A stretch of 64,000 nt of DNA from Drosophila pseudoobscura (taxonomy: Eukaryota; Arthropoda; Insecta; Diptera; Drosophilidae). The stretch is taken from positions 1,984,001 to 2,048,000 of the forward strand of contig NC_046679.1 of assembly GCF_009870125.1 (NCBI RefSeq), written 5' to 3'. The translations under genes were made by a program, and so were the position numbers. Shown piece by piece: positions 10,642-23,566 of this stretch (positions within the stretch are counted from its first letter, which is position 1; every line of letters starts with the position of its first letter). Below the pieces are notes generated by a model. The model ran no database searches, was not told the DNA's origin, and saw only the letters and a list, made by a program, of their open reading frames with translations.

Positions 10642-11594
10642 TTACGTAGCCACAATATACTTGGGCGTCTGGTACATTTCATACGCAAACTCCTCCCGGT
10701 GGCTGGGATCGTACTCCAGGCCCACGTAGTCTATTTCCAGGCCGAAGGGACCATCCATACCCTTTTTGGCCGCCACGGAGAAGCCGAAATGGGTTACCCT
10801 GTTGAGGGGTATGGCCCCCTGGCGATCCTGGACTCGCCCTTTCGAGGATAGGAAGAACTTGGAGAAGGGTATCTTGGCGATCTGCCAGTGGGGGCCGCCG
10901 CGGGTGTACAGCACATAGTGGTAGATGTCGTTCCACATGAGATCAAAGTAGCCCTCAGTGTGCAGGTTGATCAGATAGCTGCGTCCATCACCGCGCACCT
11001 TCATGATGAGCATGTTGTACTGCGTCCAGTCGTAGGTGGACTCTCGCTTGAAGGATTTCTGCAGGGAAAAGATCAAGCAATTACAAGGCGAACTTGATAC
11101 TCATTTTTAGGATCCTTACTAACCCGCACTCGCTTTGTGCGTATATTGGCATAGCCTGTCCGCTTTATTATGCCATCTTTTGTGTGGTTCGAGTTGACTT
11201 CGCCATGAAAGAGACCCGCTCCGGCTGCACTCAGTTCCAGAGCGGCTGTGCTCTTACCTTCGCCGTGGTCCGCGTCCGTGGTAACAGTCCACTTGTCCAG
11301 AACGTCTGGAGCCTTGAAGTCGAAGACCACATCCGTTTCGCCAGGACGAAACACCAGTATGGGATCGCTTTCCAGCTGCTCCGTCACTTCCTTCCGCCAC
11401 AGCTTTATCTCCTCCTTTAGGTCCCGCAGACCATCCATTATGAGCTGTTTCTTGGACGGCTCTGGCAGTTTCGTCTTGTAGCCGGATTTCTTTTCGCGCT
11501 CCCAAAAGGTACATTGCACGGCTGTGGTGTGTATTTGCTGGGCAGCCGGCATCCAACAGCTCAAGCGCTGTCCTTGTCTTATCAATTTATACAT
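10642..11594 (-). CDS. CIA30: Complex I intermediate-associated protein 30 (NDUFAF1)
   Basis: Two exons, 11594-11124 and 11058-10642, encode 295 residues. CIA30/NDUFAF1 is a mitochondrial assembly factor for the membrane arm of complex I. The protein starts with a basic, Gln/Arg-rich presequence (MYKLIRQGQRLSCWM...QIHTTAVQC). A charged helix follows, then the CIA30 beta-sandwich domain with PGETDVVFDFKAPDVLDKW, TRGGPHWQIAKIPFSKFF and a conserved C-terminal LEIDYVGLEYDPSHREEF. The frame is open upstream to an ATG at 11714, but the 11594 start yields a standard targeting peptide and the usual length. The splice donor is GTTAGT, weaker than usual; a nearby GTAAGG would break the frame. It is divergent from CG7601, 205 bp away. 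Confidence 0.92.
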
Positions 11595-11799
11595 ATTACC
11601 ATTTGCTTTTAATTGGAAATTGAAATTTAATTCTGGGAGAGCGGTTTCAACAACGTAACAACAATCAGCTGTTAGATTCCGCCATTCCCACTGCAACGCA
11701 ACAGTTGTTGGCATTCACAGCTCAACGTCGAAAACCATTTCATTTGTGTATTTGTTGTAAACAAAATCGGGAAAAGTTCAAAGTTCCAAATCGCCAAAA

Positions 11800-13016
11800 A
11801 TGAAAGTGGAAGATTTAAACAAATGTGCCGGAAGCACCGACTGGAATGTGCTCTATTGGGTGCTGGGTACTATTCTGATGCCAGTGGCTCTGCCGCTCGC
11901 ACTCTTCAATATATGGCAGCGATTCCGAGCCCAGAAATACCGTAATCAGTTGCCGGGCAAGGTAATGACTAATTTTAATAGCTTCTCGGGACTCCTTACT
12001 TATGTAAAACCCTTCCAGGTAGTGCTCATTACTGGCGCCAGCTCGGGCGTGGGCGAGGCTCTGGCTCATGTTTTCTACAAAGCAGGTTGCAAAGTGATTC
12101 TGGCAGCTCGGCGCACCTTGGAATTGGAGCGCGTTAAAAAGGATCTCTTGGCACTGGACCTGGTAATGTGTACAGCTGTTATTATTTAGCAATTTAATTG
12201 CCATTACTGCGAATATGTAGGAACCTGCGTACCCACCGACTGTGCTTGGCCTGGATCTGGCAGAGCTCAACACCATACCTGACTTTGTTACGCGCGTCCT
12301 GGGTGTGTACAACCAAGTGGACATTCTGATTAACAATGGAGGCATCAGTGTGCGAGCCGATGTGGCCTCTACGGCAGTGGATGTCGATCTCAAGATAATG
12401 GTGGTCAACTATTTTGGCAGCGTCGCTTTAACGAAGGGTAAACAGTTGTTCAATGCCTAATACAACCAACTAATGGTGTATATCTTTACTTTCCAGCTCT
12501 TCTGCCATCGATGCTAAAACGCAAGAGCGGTCACATCTGCTTCATTAGCTCGGTTCAGGGAAAGTTTGCCATACCCCAGAGAGCTGCTTATTCCGCGTCC
12601 AAGCATGCCATGCAGGCCTTTGCCGACTCCCTGCGTTCCGAGGTGGCTAGCAAGAACATAAACGTCTCCACCGTCAGTCCTGGCTACGTACGCACTCAGC
12701 TCTCACTGAATGCTCTCACAGGAACGGGTAAAAGCTATGGCAGTAAGTCAACGGAATACATATGTTTGTCCAACAAGTATTCAATATTCAATGTTGCCTT
12801 TCAGAAATGGACGACTCTACTGCCAAGGGCATGTCGCCCGATAAGTTGGCTGAACGCATTTTGAAGTGCATTCTGCGCAACGAGCCCGACATTCTGGTCA
12901 GCGATGTTCAGGCCAAGGTCGCCTATTACCTCCGCCATCTGTGCCCCAGTCTGTTCTTCTGGATCATGGCCAAGCGTGCATTGAAACTGGAAAAGGCAGA
13001 GAAGAAGACGGGCTAG
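11800..13016 (+). CDS. CG7601: Short-chain dehydrogenase/reductase, DHRS7-like
   Basis: Five exons (11800-11961, 12019-12162, 12221-12437, 12497-12742, 12805-13016) give 326 residues. This is a classical SDR oxidoreductase. A membrane segment lies at about residues 17-38 (VLYWVLGTILMPVALPLALF). The NAD(P)-binding motif TGASSGVGEA begins at about 59. NNGG follows in place of NNAG, then the catalytic Ser around 192-193 and the Tyr/Lys pair at 206 and 210 (YSASK). The PGYVRT loop follows, and the C-terminus is hydrophobic then lysine-rich. The substrate cannot be told from sequence. The N-terminal anchor suggests an ER or mitochondrial membrane location (inference). AATAAA signals at about 13203-13212 and 13238 suit its 3' end. 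Confidence 0.92.
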
Positions 13017-16000
13017 AAATCGGACAATCGCACAATGTGAAATGTGAAAATGTTCTCGTGTTTAAGTATTAGTTTCGTTTTTATTGTTAATTGAATTTCA
13101 CTTAAAATGATGAAATTATAAAGTATCGCATATGTGTGTGTGTGTGTTGTGAGGGTTACAAATTAGCGGTGTTTTGTTTCGCTCGTGCTATTGCCTAAGA
13201 TTAATAAATAAAATATTGTAGTAATAGTAATCGTTAAATAAAGTACAACTTAAATGTCACACATGTGCTTTTGTTCGCTAATAATACGTTCGTTAATTTA
13301 ATTATTGTTTTCGATTGGTTTAAAATTATTAATCATAAAATGCTAATATTCACTTCTTTGCTCTTCGGTTTTTGTTTTTTGTTTTCGTTTTCGTTTTGCT
13401 TGCTTTGCTCGAACTCGATTCTTGAAGACATTTACGCGCTCTTAATTGACAGAAATACAATATGTTTGTTCTTGGATGGGATGGAATGGGGTGGGATGGG
13501 ATGGCTGCCGATGCTGATGCTGATGGCGGTCTTTGACAACAGGGAAAACTGGCCATTAACTAGGGGCTAGCTAGGTGACAATGGGACTTTTGTGTGTGGG
13601 CGGGGGGAAGATTACATGCTTATATGCAATTCATTTAGCTAAATTATAAAAATAGCATTAATCCATCTGGTGAAAAGTACAAAAAAAATTAATTACAATT
13701 GAGGTACACAATACACATACAGATTTAAAAATCGTTTGCAGTTTTACAATTATATATTTATACATATATGTATATATAGATTAAAATCAATCGATTTCTT
13801 ATGTACAATACACAAAAATTGTTCATTTCGCGCTAAATAGTCTTTTTTGTCACGCATCAAAATACTCTCTATCTCTCGCACTCTCTCTCTCTCGGTCGGG
13901 CGATCCGATCCGGTCCGGTCCGATCTCTCTCTTCCGCTTAGACACTAATCATTTGCATTTAATATTATATACAGTACACAAACATTGGCAATTTTAAATT
14001 TTTATATTTTTTTGGTAGTCTTAAAACATTTTTCTTGCCATTAGTTTAGGTTTTTTTTTGTTGACTTTGCTTTGTATAGTTCCATATTGAAATAGTCAAG
14101 ATGCCGTCTTTTTTTATGAAGATAAATTACAAATTAAGTCAATTCGATTCTTGATTTTGTTTTCGTTTAAATGTTTTGTTTAAATGTTATAAGCATTTGA
14201 AAGCGATTGTCGCGTACTCGTTTTTCCTACTATTTCATTAGCTTTTCTTGCTCCTGGTTTCCGTTTCCTCTTCTCACTGGCCTACACGCGTTAACTATGT
14301 ATCTGTGTCTGGTCTGGTCTGTGCCTGGGTCTGTGTCTGTCTTTCTGTCGATCGGGTCTGTTCGGTCGGTTTCTTGAGCTGGAGCTTATGTGTTTTATCT
14401 AATAATGGTTTGTATATTCCACAAAAATATACCCAAATGCTCGTAAAGTTGCAATGGTATTGCACGCCCCTTATGTACGGGTATTTATGTATGTATGTAT
14501 ATAGTATTTATAGTATAGATGCAATTTGATACGCCGATTTCCTACACATTCATATAGCTACAAATATCAATCATTGTCTTAGACTACAAATCGTTATTGT
14601 TTGAGTGAGTGAGTGTCTTGTTTTGTTTTAATTCGAAAGCCGCTTTTGTGATTCGATACGGAATGTGACTATATATATACCTACATATGCATCTGTGTGT
14701 GTGTGTGGGTGTGGGTGTCGAATGAATATCGTTAGGTGTCCTCATTATTGTTTTGCTCTTTATTGCTCTAACTTGTTATTGCATTATAAAAACTATTTCC
14801 ATTTGATATATCCTATATATAGTACGTTCTGTATGTACACTACTACTGCTACTGATTTGGCGAAGGCGATAGTGGCAATGGTATATGTATGTATTATATC
14901 TCTCTCTCTCTATGGGTTCGAGGCGTGCTGACAGTATGTGCAAGTGCTTCACGAGGGATGTGGGGGGTCGTGGCGTGGCTGGCTAATATTCTATGTTTGT
15001 CGAATTTACTGCAAGTGCTACTCGTAAAAACTAACTTCGATGCATATTGCTTTTGATTCTTATTGACAGTTATCGTTGGTTATCAACTACTCTGCTCCTC
15101 TCTCTGACACTCTCTATATGTATACTCTACTCGGGCTACACCAAACACCAAACACCTACTCCCTAATCCCTCTGTCCTCCCCTTCGCTGTCCTAATTGTT
15201 CCTTAACTTAGTTTTGATCTTGAAAAATATGCAAAGGATGTTTTGAAAAGTTCTTTAAGTTTAGTTCATTACTAAAATAGCACCTTGTATTGTTCTGTGT
15301 GTGTTTGAGTTTGAGTGTGTGTTCAGATGAGTGATCGTTCGTTGTTCGAAGTTGAAGTGTAGTCAAACTATAAGTACATACATATAGTACATGTATAAGT
15401 AGTAGGTACATAATATTAAGAGTAATACTGTTTTAAAAATTAGTTTCAAACAGATGCCAAGATTTGGCAATTAACATAACGAGAGCGATTTTTAACATAA
15501 ACTCCCATTTCGATTGTGTGTCGCATAGAACATCATACGATTCTCTGCTGTGGCACACAATCTACATAAGATATTTGAACATATAGCAATCATTCACACC
15601 CATCTTAGAAGACTACCCAAACTCGAGAGATGTTTCCATCCAACAGTCCTCGAATAATTACAATATTCGCAGGAACATCACGGATAGTGGAGAAGTCCTC
15701 ATCGAATGGGTGCAAAATAGACAGTGTCGGTCATAAGTGTTTGCACAGCAATAGCTTTTCAGTTGATTGCTGGTCTAAGAGCTTTTCGTGTCTTGACTGG
15801 GAAAAGGCAGAATGATTTTCCTCTGAGATTCTGTGGCTTCTTTGAAGGTACTTTGAGATTAAATATTGGACAGTGCCACGGAACTAGGACAAAGGTGATC
15901 AGATGGGCTCATAGATGGGACATAGCTCATTGACATAAAGGCGAAATGCGTGAATCTTATAGAAAATTAATTCATTTATCGGACGAAAGTATTTATCTTT

Positions 16001-16611
16001 TGATAATTACGTTGGAAGAGCTCTTGAATCAGCAGTAAGCTGAAAAGCTATTGCTGCGCTAACACTTAAGTCCAGCACAGTAGATATATAATAGGTATGT
16101 ATGCTCAGATGTAGGCAAAGTTCTGTTTCGTTTCGGTTTGCAAAATACAATACAATACAACAGTAAACAGTAGAAGGTACAACGTGCGGTGAGTGAGTGC
16201 GACTGGCGGTTTGGAATTTGCGGTGGCTTTCAATGGGTGGGTGGGTGTGCGGCAGGGATTGCTGGTTGTGTGTGTGGTGGAGGCGAGCCTTGGTCGTGGG
16301 ATATGTACGAGAGTGTGTGTGGGGGTGTTTGGGCGTGGGCGTGGGTGTGGGCGTGGCGTGGTATTCACATATTCAGCAGAAACGGCAAGTTTAAGGCAGT
16401 GTAAAGTATATATACATACATATATCTTTGCATGTACAAATACAAATATATATACAATGTATATACTCGTATATGCAGGAATGCATGTAAACCTATGCGA
16501 CAATTTGTATAACTAACATTAAGACTTATCACTTTCACTTGGTTGGTTGTTGGTTGGAAACGAGAAGCAACCGCCGCGAAGCTGCTGCTGCTGCTGCTGC
16601 CGCTGCTGCTC
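13017..16611. other. AT-rich non-coding region between CG7601 and Kul stop codons
   Basis: About 3.6 kb without a credible gene. It contains the end of the CG7601 transcript, then probably a long 3' UTR of Kul on the minus strand. Simple runs include a TG run near 13134, CT-rich sequence near 13870-13930, TA/TG steps near 14480-14510 and 14680-14720, and GTGGG-rich sequence at 16230-16360. A Tc1-type MITE sits at 15722-16080. Short open frames here look like repeat translations. Confidence 0.6.
15722..16080. mobile_element. Non-autonomous Tc1-type element (MITE) with ~62-bp inverted ends
   Basis: The left end reads CAGTGTCGGTCATAAGTGTT and continues GCACAGCAATAGCTTTTCAG. The reverse complement of the right end reads CTGTGCTGGACTTAAGTGTT, then GCGCAGCAATAGCTTTTCAG. 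The two arms match over about 62 bp, to AAGAGC, with roughly 80 per cent identity. A TA dinucleotide lies next to the right end and two bases outside the left end, in keeping with Tc1/mariner TA targeting. The ~235-bp interior has no open transposase frame. The arms have diverged, so the insertion is not recent. Confidence 0.7.
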
Positions 16612-19600
16612 TTAGCTAACCAGATTCTCGATGTCGGACACGACTACCTCCAGGTCCGATGGCAGCTCATTGTTGTCTGTGGTGGCGGTCGTCGTCGCCG
16701 CCGCCCCTGCCCCGGGCTTGGGTGCCGACGCTGACGCCGGTGCCGTTGAGCGCGTCCGGAAGTTGTGGAGACTCCGTCGCATCGGCTGGGCAGGCGGTTG
16801 TCGCTGCATGGCGCTGGTCGAGGCGGATTGCTGCAGCGGCAGGGGTAACGCTGCTCCCGCAGCAATCGACGAGCTCGTCGTCGTGGTGCTGCTGGAAGAT
16901 TGACGCGAGAAGCTGGGCGGCCCTGCTGCTGTCGTGACGTTCGAGCCACCGCCACCAAGGCTGGCTCGCGGAATGTTGCTGAAGCTGTTGCGCGAGTTGC
17001 GCGTAGGCGGCACTGGCGCTGCCTTTGACGAGGCACTGCTGTCCCTGCGCAGGTTTGCATTGGAGGAGGAACGTCGCTGGGGCGAGGCAGTGGAATTGCT
17101 CACGGATGGATCTTTCCCGTTCTTGGCCCCACTGGCCTTCAGGTTGAGGCTGCTCCGCTTCTTGGTCTTGGCCAGGTTCTGGCTAAGATTGATGAGGTTC
17201 TGGGTGCTGCCAAAGTTGCGCGTAAGATTCACAGAGCCGCCAGCGGCCTGGGCATCGGCTTTCACTTTGCTGCTGCTACGTCGCGGAGCCACGGCGAAGG
17301 GATTGTGGGTGGACAGCGAGTTGGAGCGACGGTACGAGCTGCGCTGGACAGGAACTGGTGCCGGTGGCGCTGGCCCCTCCAAGCTGCCTCTGTTGGAGCT
17401 GGGACCAACTTTACAGCTACTAGACTTTGATGTGGAGGCCTCGGCCTGCAGATCCACATTCTCGTAGCAGTGCTCTGTGAGTCGCGACGCTACCGGAGGC
17501 TTTAGCGTCTCGTAGTTAGGCTCGTTGAGCGTCAGAATTTGGTTATCATCCTCTGCCTCATTGCAGAGAAGTAGAGCGCTCCGCTTGGTACGCGCCGCGA
17601 TGTCCTTGGAAGCAGGCTGTCCTGCGGTACGCGTACTGCCTTTCTGTCCTCGCTTGGGCCGACCTGCGACCACGTGCGTCTTCACTTTGGGCTTCTTGGA
17701 CAGACGCAGCGAGAACTTGAACGGTGGCTTGTAGACCACTTGGAGTTTCACCTTCTCGTTGGACAGATTTCCCATCGATTTGGTCTTCTGCGGGGGCTTC
17801 TGAACCAGCCTTTCCGGGGTGGACTGCGATTTGCTCATCACCTTGCGGACCCGGGAGCTGTGCTCGATGTGCGAAAGCGGCTGGGCCACGATTGGCGATT
17901 CCAGCAGCCACTTTTGCACCTTGCCAAAGGTGTTGGTGTGATTATTGGTCGTCGACAGATTGGAGGCATCATCGCCGTTGTTGTTTCGATGCGAGTAATC
18001 GATGATTTCCTTCATGTGCTTGCCCAGTTTCTTGTTGGACTTCTTGGGATCCTCCTCCAACGACTTCTTCTTGCCAATCCCCTGGGATCTTTGCGTCTTC
18101 TTTGGCTCTGCACTCGAGCTAGTTTTTCCAACTCCACGGGAACCTCCCACTGCGGCGGCGGCGACGGCAGCAGCTCCTGCAACCGCTCCCGTTCCAGACT
18201 TCTTGCTGCGCTCGCCACGCACCTTCTTCTTGAAGGGTACCTTTGTCCGCACAGCAGTGTGGACTATCACCCCGTTGTTGTTCTCCGGCAGTCGCACCGT
18301 CTCCGTGGTGGCGCTGTGTATTATGGTGACGGACTTAAGCTTCAGATTCGACCGTTTCGCCAGCAGCTTTGTGCTCAATATCTGCCGAAGAGAGACACAG
18401 AGAGAGGGTCAGATTAAATAGAACGGGATGGGATAGAAAGGGAATCGGAAATGGATTCAATGCTCATCAAATGATTCCTAGATTCTGCCCTAATATAGCC
18501 GCACGAGACTACTGCTAAATGAACGTGTTCTTCAATGGATTCTAAAGGGATTCGGACGTCGAATGCTGGCTGCTCACCCACAGACTGAGACTGAGCCTGC
18601 GCAAGCCCTTTGGCCTCCTGCTGATCCCTTAGCATATGCGTGACCAGGCGCATTAGCTTTTGCAAAACCAAGGAACAAACTCAAGTCAAATTAAATTTCT
18701 CAATCAATTCCCATTTAAAGAAATTGTCACGCCCCAAATTCGTGCCACTTACCAGCAACAAAATGACGCCAATGGCGGCCAAAGCCACTGTATACCAGTT
18801 GTGCTGCATCCACTTCTTGAATGTGGCAATGCTCTCCTCCGAGAGCAGCAGCTTGCGCAGCGTGGCCAGCGGGCCAGAGGGATCCACCTCGCGACACTTT
18901 TGAAAGACATCACAGTATCTGAAAAGCAACGGGGATAATGAGTGGCCCCTTTGGGTTTGAGAATGTGTCTAATCGAACCCATTGTAGTCATTGCATGGTG
19001 TGCCTGGCTTCGAGTACATGTCCGGTACATCGAAGGGAGCCTCATTCCACTCGAAGGAGCTCCTGCACGCGTTGTCCTCGCCAGGCAGCTTGCAGCACAG
19101 CTCACACGACTTGATCCGATCGTCCTGAGGTCCGGGTATGCACTGGCATGACTCCAGGCCATAGGCCAGACAAATGCTGCCGGTGCAGTCGCCCATATAA
19201 CAGACAAATTCCTTGTTACAGATCGTCTTGTTCGGCTTGTTCACCGACGGCGGGCACTGGGGCACACGTCCATCGCAGAACGAGGGATCGCGACAGCCAT
19301 TGTCGTCACGGCACTTGTCGCCAAACTTCAGCTTGCAGTCGGTGGTGCAGCAGGGGCCCTGGGAGGGACTGCAGCGGGCATGCGGTGTCAGGGTACAGGG
19401 CGTCTCATCAATACGCGGCTGACGGGACATGGGAAAGCAGCAAGAGTCCTTGCAGTCCTCCTCCCAGCCGCAGTCGCATTGCTCTCCCGGTTCTACGACG
19501 CCATTGCCACAAATCGAGGACTGTGGCTCAGTGAAGCAGCCCTTCATGGAACGCGCCTTGGCATTCAGTACGGGCTCAATGGACTTCAAAGAGCAGGTGC

Positions 19601-22034
19601 TGAACTTGTTGTTGTTCTTCTTGTCCCCGGAGGTGGCACGGGCAAACATAATGAAGTTGCCATCCTCTCCGCCAGGCGTGCACTGTTCGGGATCGTGCTG
19701 GAAAAAGCCAAAAGCCGATTAGATCGATGATCATATAAAGGAAAGTGGGATGGGGGATCCTACCGGAGAGCCGAAATTGTGGCCAATTTCGTGGGCTAAC
19801 GTCACATGTGAGACCGCGGGTGGCACATGCTTGCCATAGTTCAAGAGCGTCACAATGCCCGTGTTTAAGGACTTCAGGGAGCCCCGATAGTGTCCATTCT
19901 TCTCGCAGACACCGCCAGCGTTCTTAAGATCTCCCGTCCAGGCCAGTCCCAAGGTGCCCATCTCAAAGTCGCGGTAGGTAAACATGTAGGCCAAGCAAAA
20001 GGCATCGTAGTCTTCCTCTGCGCAGTGGATTGAAGCGATTAAATCATACGGAAGGAGCATTCATTTCAATATTCTTACCCGAAAACAGTTCCAAGAACTT
20101 CTCCACGCCATAGTTACCAGGGAAGCGATAGCTGGGATCCTTCATGGCGTTCATATTGTGCACCTTGATGCGCTTTATCATGAACGTGATGTTGTCCGGC
20201 TTGCCATCGTTATTAAAGTCTGTATTTCGATAGATTGAGTTGGCACGCTGCACATGACGCGTGATGGCCTCAATGGAGGCCTCGTCGGAGCCCATTTTCT
20301 GAAAGAAAGTGTGATCTGCCTGCAGATACAGCATGCACGTGGTCTTGCGATCGTACAGCAGCCGCGGCGAACTGTGTATATCGTCGCCCCTACCACTCAG
20401 CAAATTCGTCATCAGCATGCTGTTAAAGCTCGGATTGTGTGGATTCGGTGCGAATATAATCTCCGGATTGTAGTTATTCACAATGATGTTTGGTTTTTTG
20501 GTGGCTCCGTTTTTTGTGATGATCTCCACGTGTGTCTTGTGGCTTGGACGATCGTTGCTGTTGCCGTTGCTGTTTCCGTTGTTGTTGTTCCCCAGGAAGA
20601 GCGTTGTCCAGTTGGCATTGAAGAAGTTACTCGGTAGATTTCCGTTTCCGCTGTTGCTGTTGCTGCTGTTGTTTGGCTCTTCGTAGGGCGTGCCAAACTC
20701 TGGCTCGATGGGACGATTGTATGTGCTCACAATGATGTTCTTGTGCTTCGTATACAGTTTACGCACATTGTTGTTGCTGTTTCCGCTATTGTTGTTGTTG
20801 CTATTATTATTGGCATTGTTGCTGTTGTAGCTGCGACTGCCTTCGCCGACATTGGAGGGATTATAGTTATTTACAAGTATATTGCGGTTCGACGTAGGCT
20901 TCGTCAGGGTGGCCAGAAAGCTCTCGGTGCTGCGGCCAGTGTTCCTCGTTGTCGAGGTGGTTGGATATCTTCTGGTTGGCCTCTCATCACTCCGATCCTC
21001 TTCGGAGGCCAGGACGCGAAAATCATCATTGTAGGGCACCTCCAGATCCAATGGCAAAGGCGGGTTACGATTGTACGTGGGCGTAGGACTATCAGACATG
21101 GCCACCTAGAAGAAAATACATCAATTAGATCCGATACAATGGCATTTCCTTTGGCAATTGCTTACCTCCTCTGGCAGCCAGCGTTTTTTTCTCAACTTTT
21201 CGCTGGCGCAGTGCGTTTTTGTTGGCACCTGGGAGCTCAAACCGCCTCCGAGGTGCTCCTTTTGCATATTTACATCACTTAACTTATAGACTATGCTGTG
21301 GACGCCGCTCTCGGCGAGTTGCTGGGAGTAGCGTTGCGCTGGCTCGATGTAATAGTGCTCCGCTTGGGTTTCAATCGTGCCATCGAGCAGATTATCACTG
21401 GTTAGAATGGCCTGCACATGGGCAGCCTCATCGTCCTCCAAGCTGCCGGTGTAAATGCGTGAGACATCGTAGTCGATGGGTCCCAATGTGTTCTCGATTT
21501 CCACATCGTGGGCGAACACCGAATGCGGCTGTTGACGCAGCACCAATCGAAAATCTCTGCGAGGAGAGAAAGCGAAAGGGGGACAGTGATTAAGTGTAAT
21601 CGGAGCTCGGAATTGAATTGAGTTCAAGCTGCAACAAAGTCCAAACCCACCCACGCACACTCACCTGTCATGGGCCGAGAAATTCAATCGTATTGTGTGC
21701 GCTAATCCACTCGAGGACGATGACGACGACGACGATGTCGACGACGGTGTGGGATCCACCTGACGCTTTTGGCGGAAGCGCGCCTGCTCCAAGTGCCTGA
21801 GCTGGGCTGCCTGCAGCACACTGCGATCGAAGTTCGCCGCCTCCCAGTGCTTGATGTACGGCGTCAGTTTGTGGGTGTAGCCTGACGAAAGATCAAAGCT
21901 CTTGACTCAGCGTTTCCTTGTGGGTGAGGGAGGGAAAGTATTGGGCACTTACCTGGCAGCTTGAGTGGCGTTGGAACGGCCAGCAGCTCACTGGGCATCC
22001 ACAAAACCGCCAGGAGCCCCAGCAGCCAGCTCAT
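16612..22034 (-). CDS. Kul: ADAM10-like metalloprotease kuzbanian-like
   Basis: Nine exons: 22034-21953, 21881-21665, 21556-21166, 21105-20079, 20017-19764, 19697-18979, 18918-18753, 18656-18582 and 18381-16612. They give 1566 residues in one frame. ADAM10 relatives shed membrane proteins such as Notch-pathway components. Seen in order: signal peptide (1-20); prodomain; furin-like site RKKR (222-225); a ~245-residue Asn/Ser/Gly-rich linker with a GRGDD motif; metalloprotease domain with zinc site [12 protein letters not shown] (about 651-662, split by an intron after SP); disintegrin and Cys-rich domains; a membrane helix around 934-957; and a ~600-residue basic, Ser-rich tail. The exon 6 donor (GTTCGA) and exon 8 donor (GTGGGT) are weak but are the only ones that keep frame and the conserved NG|YCDVF join. 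Kul rather than kuz is chosen from genomic neighbours. Confidence 0.88.
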
Positions 22035-23566
22035 CTGGCTGGATTGTGTTGTATTTGTGTCTGGGCGATAGTGTGTGTGTGTTCTGGCAGTGTATGTGGT
22101 GTGTGTGTGTGTGTGTGGAAACCTAACTAGTTCTAGGTTGCGTTTTCTTGGATTAACCTCTGTGTCTGACCCCCAGGCATCACATTATTGCAGCCGTCGT
22201 CGCCGTTTCGCTCTGTTGCAATAGAGAGTGTGCCAGAGGAGAAAGAGGTGCAGTGCAGGGAAATTGCTCAGGCCGCAATCCGCGTACCAATCTGTGACAT
22301 TTCCACGCGAGAAGCTGTTGGAGAAGAATGAGAATGGATATAATCGAGTTGATTGCACTAACGGTTGCCCTGCCACTCTCGCACAAAGAAACACTGCATT
22401 ACGTATACGTCCGGACTCCAGAGCAGGCTCACAGCTACAGCTCCAGCTCCAGCTACAGCTCCAGATCATATGGAGAGGGGCAAAAAGTGGCTTTCACCTT
22501 TTCCAGCAACAATAAAATATACGCAAAATCTTTTGTTCAACAACAATTTTTGCGTTTCTTTGCATAAAAGGCAACAGCAACAAACAGCAGGAGAGCAGTG
22601 AGAGAGGAAGAGCAGCGCCACAGCATCTCATTAGCACTTCACATACGCACGCACACATCCATACATACATATGTACGTCCGTTCGTATAGAGAGTTGGTT
22701 ATAGGTGTGCGTGTGTGCCCGTGAAAATTACTGTTAGTTTCCCGTTTGTGGCTTTCCAGTCTTTAGCGCACATTTCCTTTTGGTCAATGGAATTAAATGC
22801 ATTCCTTTGCACTATTGACAACCGTTTAATTGGATAATTATTCTTTTCTTGCTGTGCGTGCAAAAGGGTTTGAGTGTGTTGTTGTGTACAAATGTGTGTG
22901 GCTGTGTGTGTATTCTGGCCCAAAAAACGCTGATGCGCTGCTTCTTACTCGCTGCTCGCTGTTGTTGTTGGTGGCTTAAACCAAAATAAGATACACGAAA
23001 TTCAATTAGCCACAAATTGTTGCACTTTTTCGTTTGGTTAATTGGATTTGGCCAACTTGCAAATACATATCAAATATTTAAAAGAAACAAACACGCGCAA
23101 ACACACACAAAACAATCGACCTCCACTGGTCGCTGTATTTCCCATTAACGCGCTACCACTGGCGTAAATGGTTATAAGCCAGTCCCAAGTTTTTTTTTCG
23201 TTTCGTTACCAGGGCCCAAAAACCTGTTCTTCTGCTTATTCATCCAGGCCCGAAACAAACGGATTTCCCGTGCAGTTTATGGAGTTATTATTTATGTAAA
23301 CCTTGATTAATGGCACATACTTTTTATATCCACTCGAGCACTGGCATTTTAATTCGTTTTGTTCTCCAGAAACAACTTTTTTTTGTGTCGCCACCATCCA
23401 CCACCCACCGAGAAACGAACCAAGTACGTATTTAAACTGTTTCAGGTAGGTATCGATAGTTTACCATCGATAGTTTCGTTATTTATTACAGGAATTTTAC
23501 ATTTTGCGGAATTTAAAATCTATTTAGACAATATACATATCCACTATCTTAAACACGCCTTACATA
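22035..23566. other. Upstream region of Kul, probable 5' UTR and promoter
   Basis: No coding sequence is supported. It contains TG/CA-rich runs (22065-22115, 22630-22720, 22860-22920) and poly-CAG-like and CTCCAG repeats near 22430-22470. A pair of DRE-type sites lies at 23451-23473. Untranslated exons of Kul may lie here but cannot be placed by eye. Confidence 0.45.
23451..23473. promoter_or_regulatory. Pair of DRE (DREF) type sites
   Basis: TATCGATA at 23451-23458 is a perfect DRE core. A second ATCGATAG copy begins at about 23466. DREs mark TATA-less housekeeping promoters bound by DREF. They lie downstream of the UPF0449-like gene and upstream of Kul on its own strand, so a Kul promoter is the most likely client (inference). 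Confidence 0.5.

Noticed and set aside
17674-18417. Long plus-strand open frame over the Kul tail
   Set aside because: Antisense to the last Kul exon, whose minus-strand frame is in register with eight upstream exons.
18414-18671. Long minus-strand ORF between Kul exons 7 and 9
   Set aside because: Only its first 25 codons (18656-18582) fit as an exon; the rest is intron, since reading through would break the frame into the last exon.
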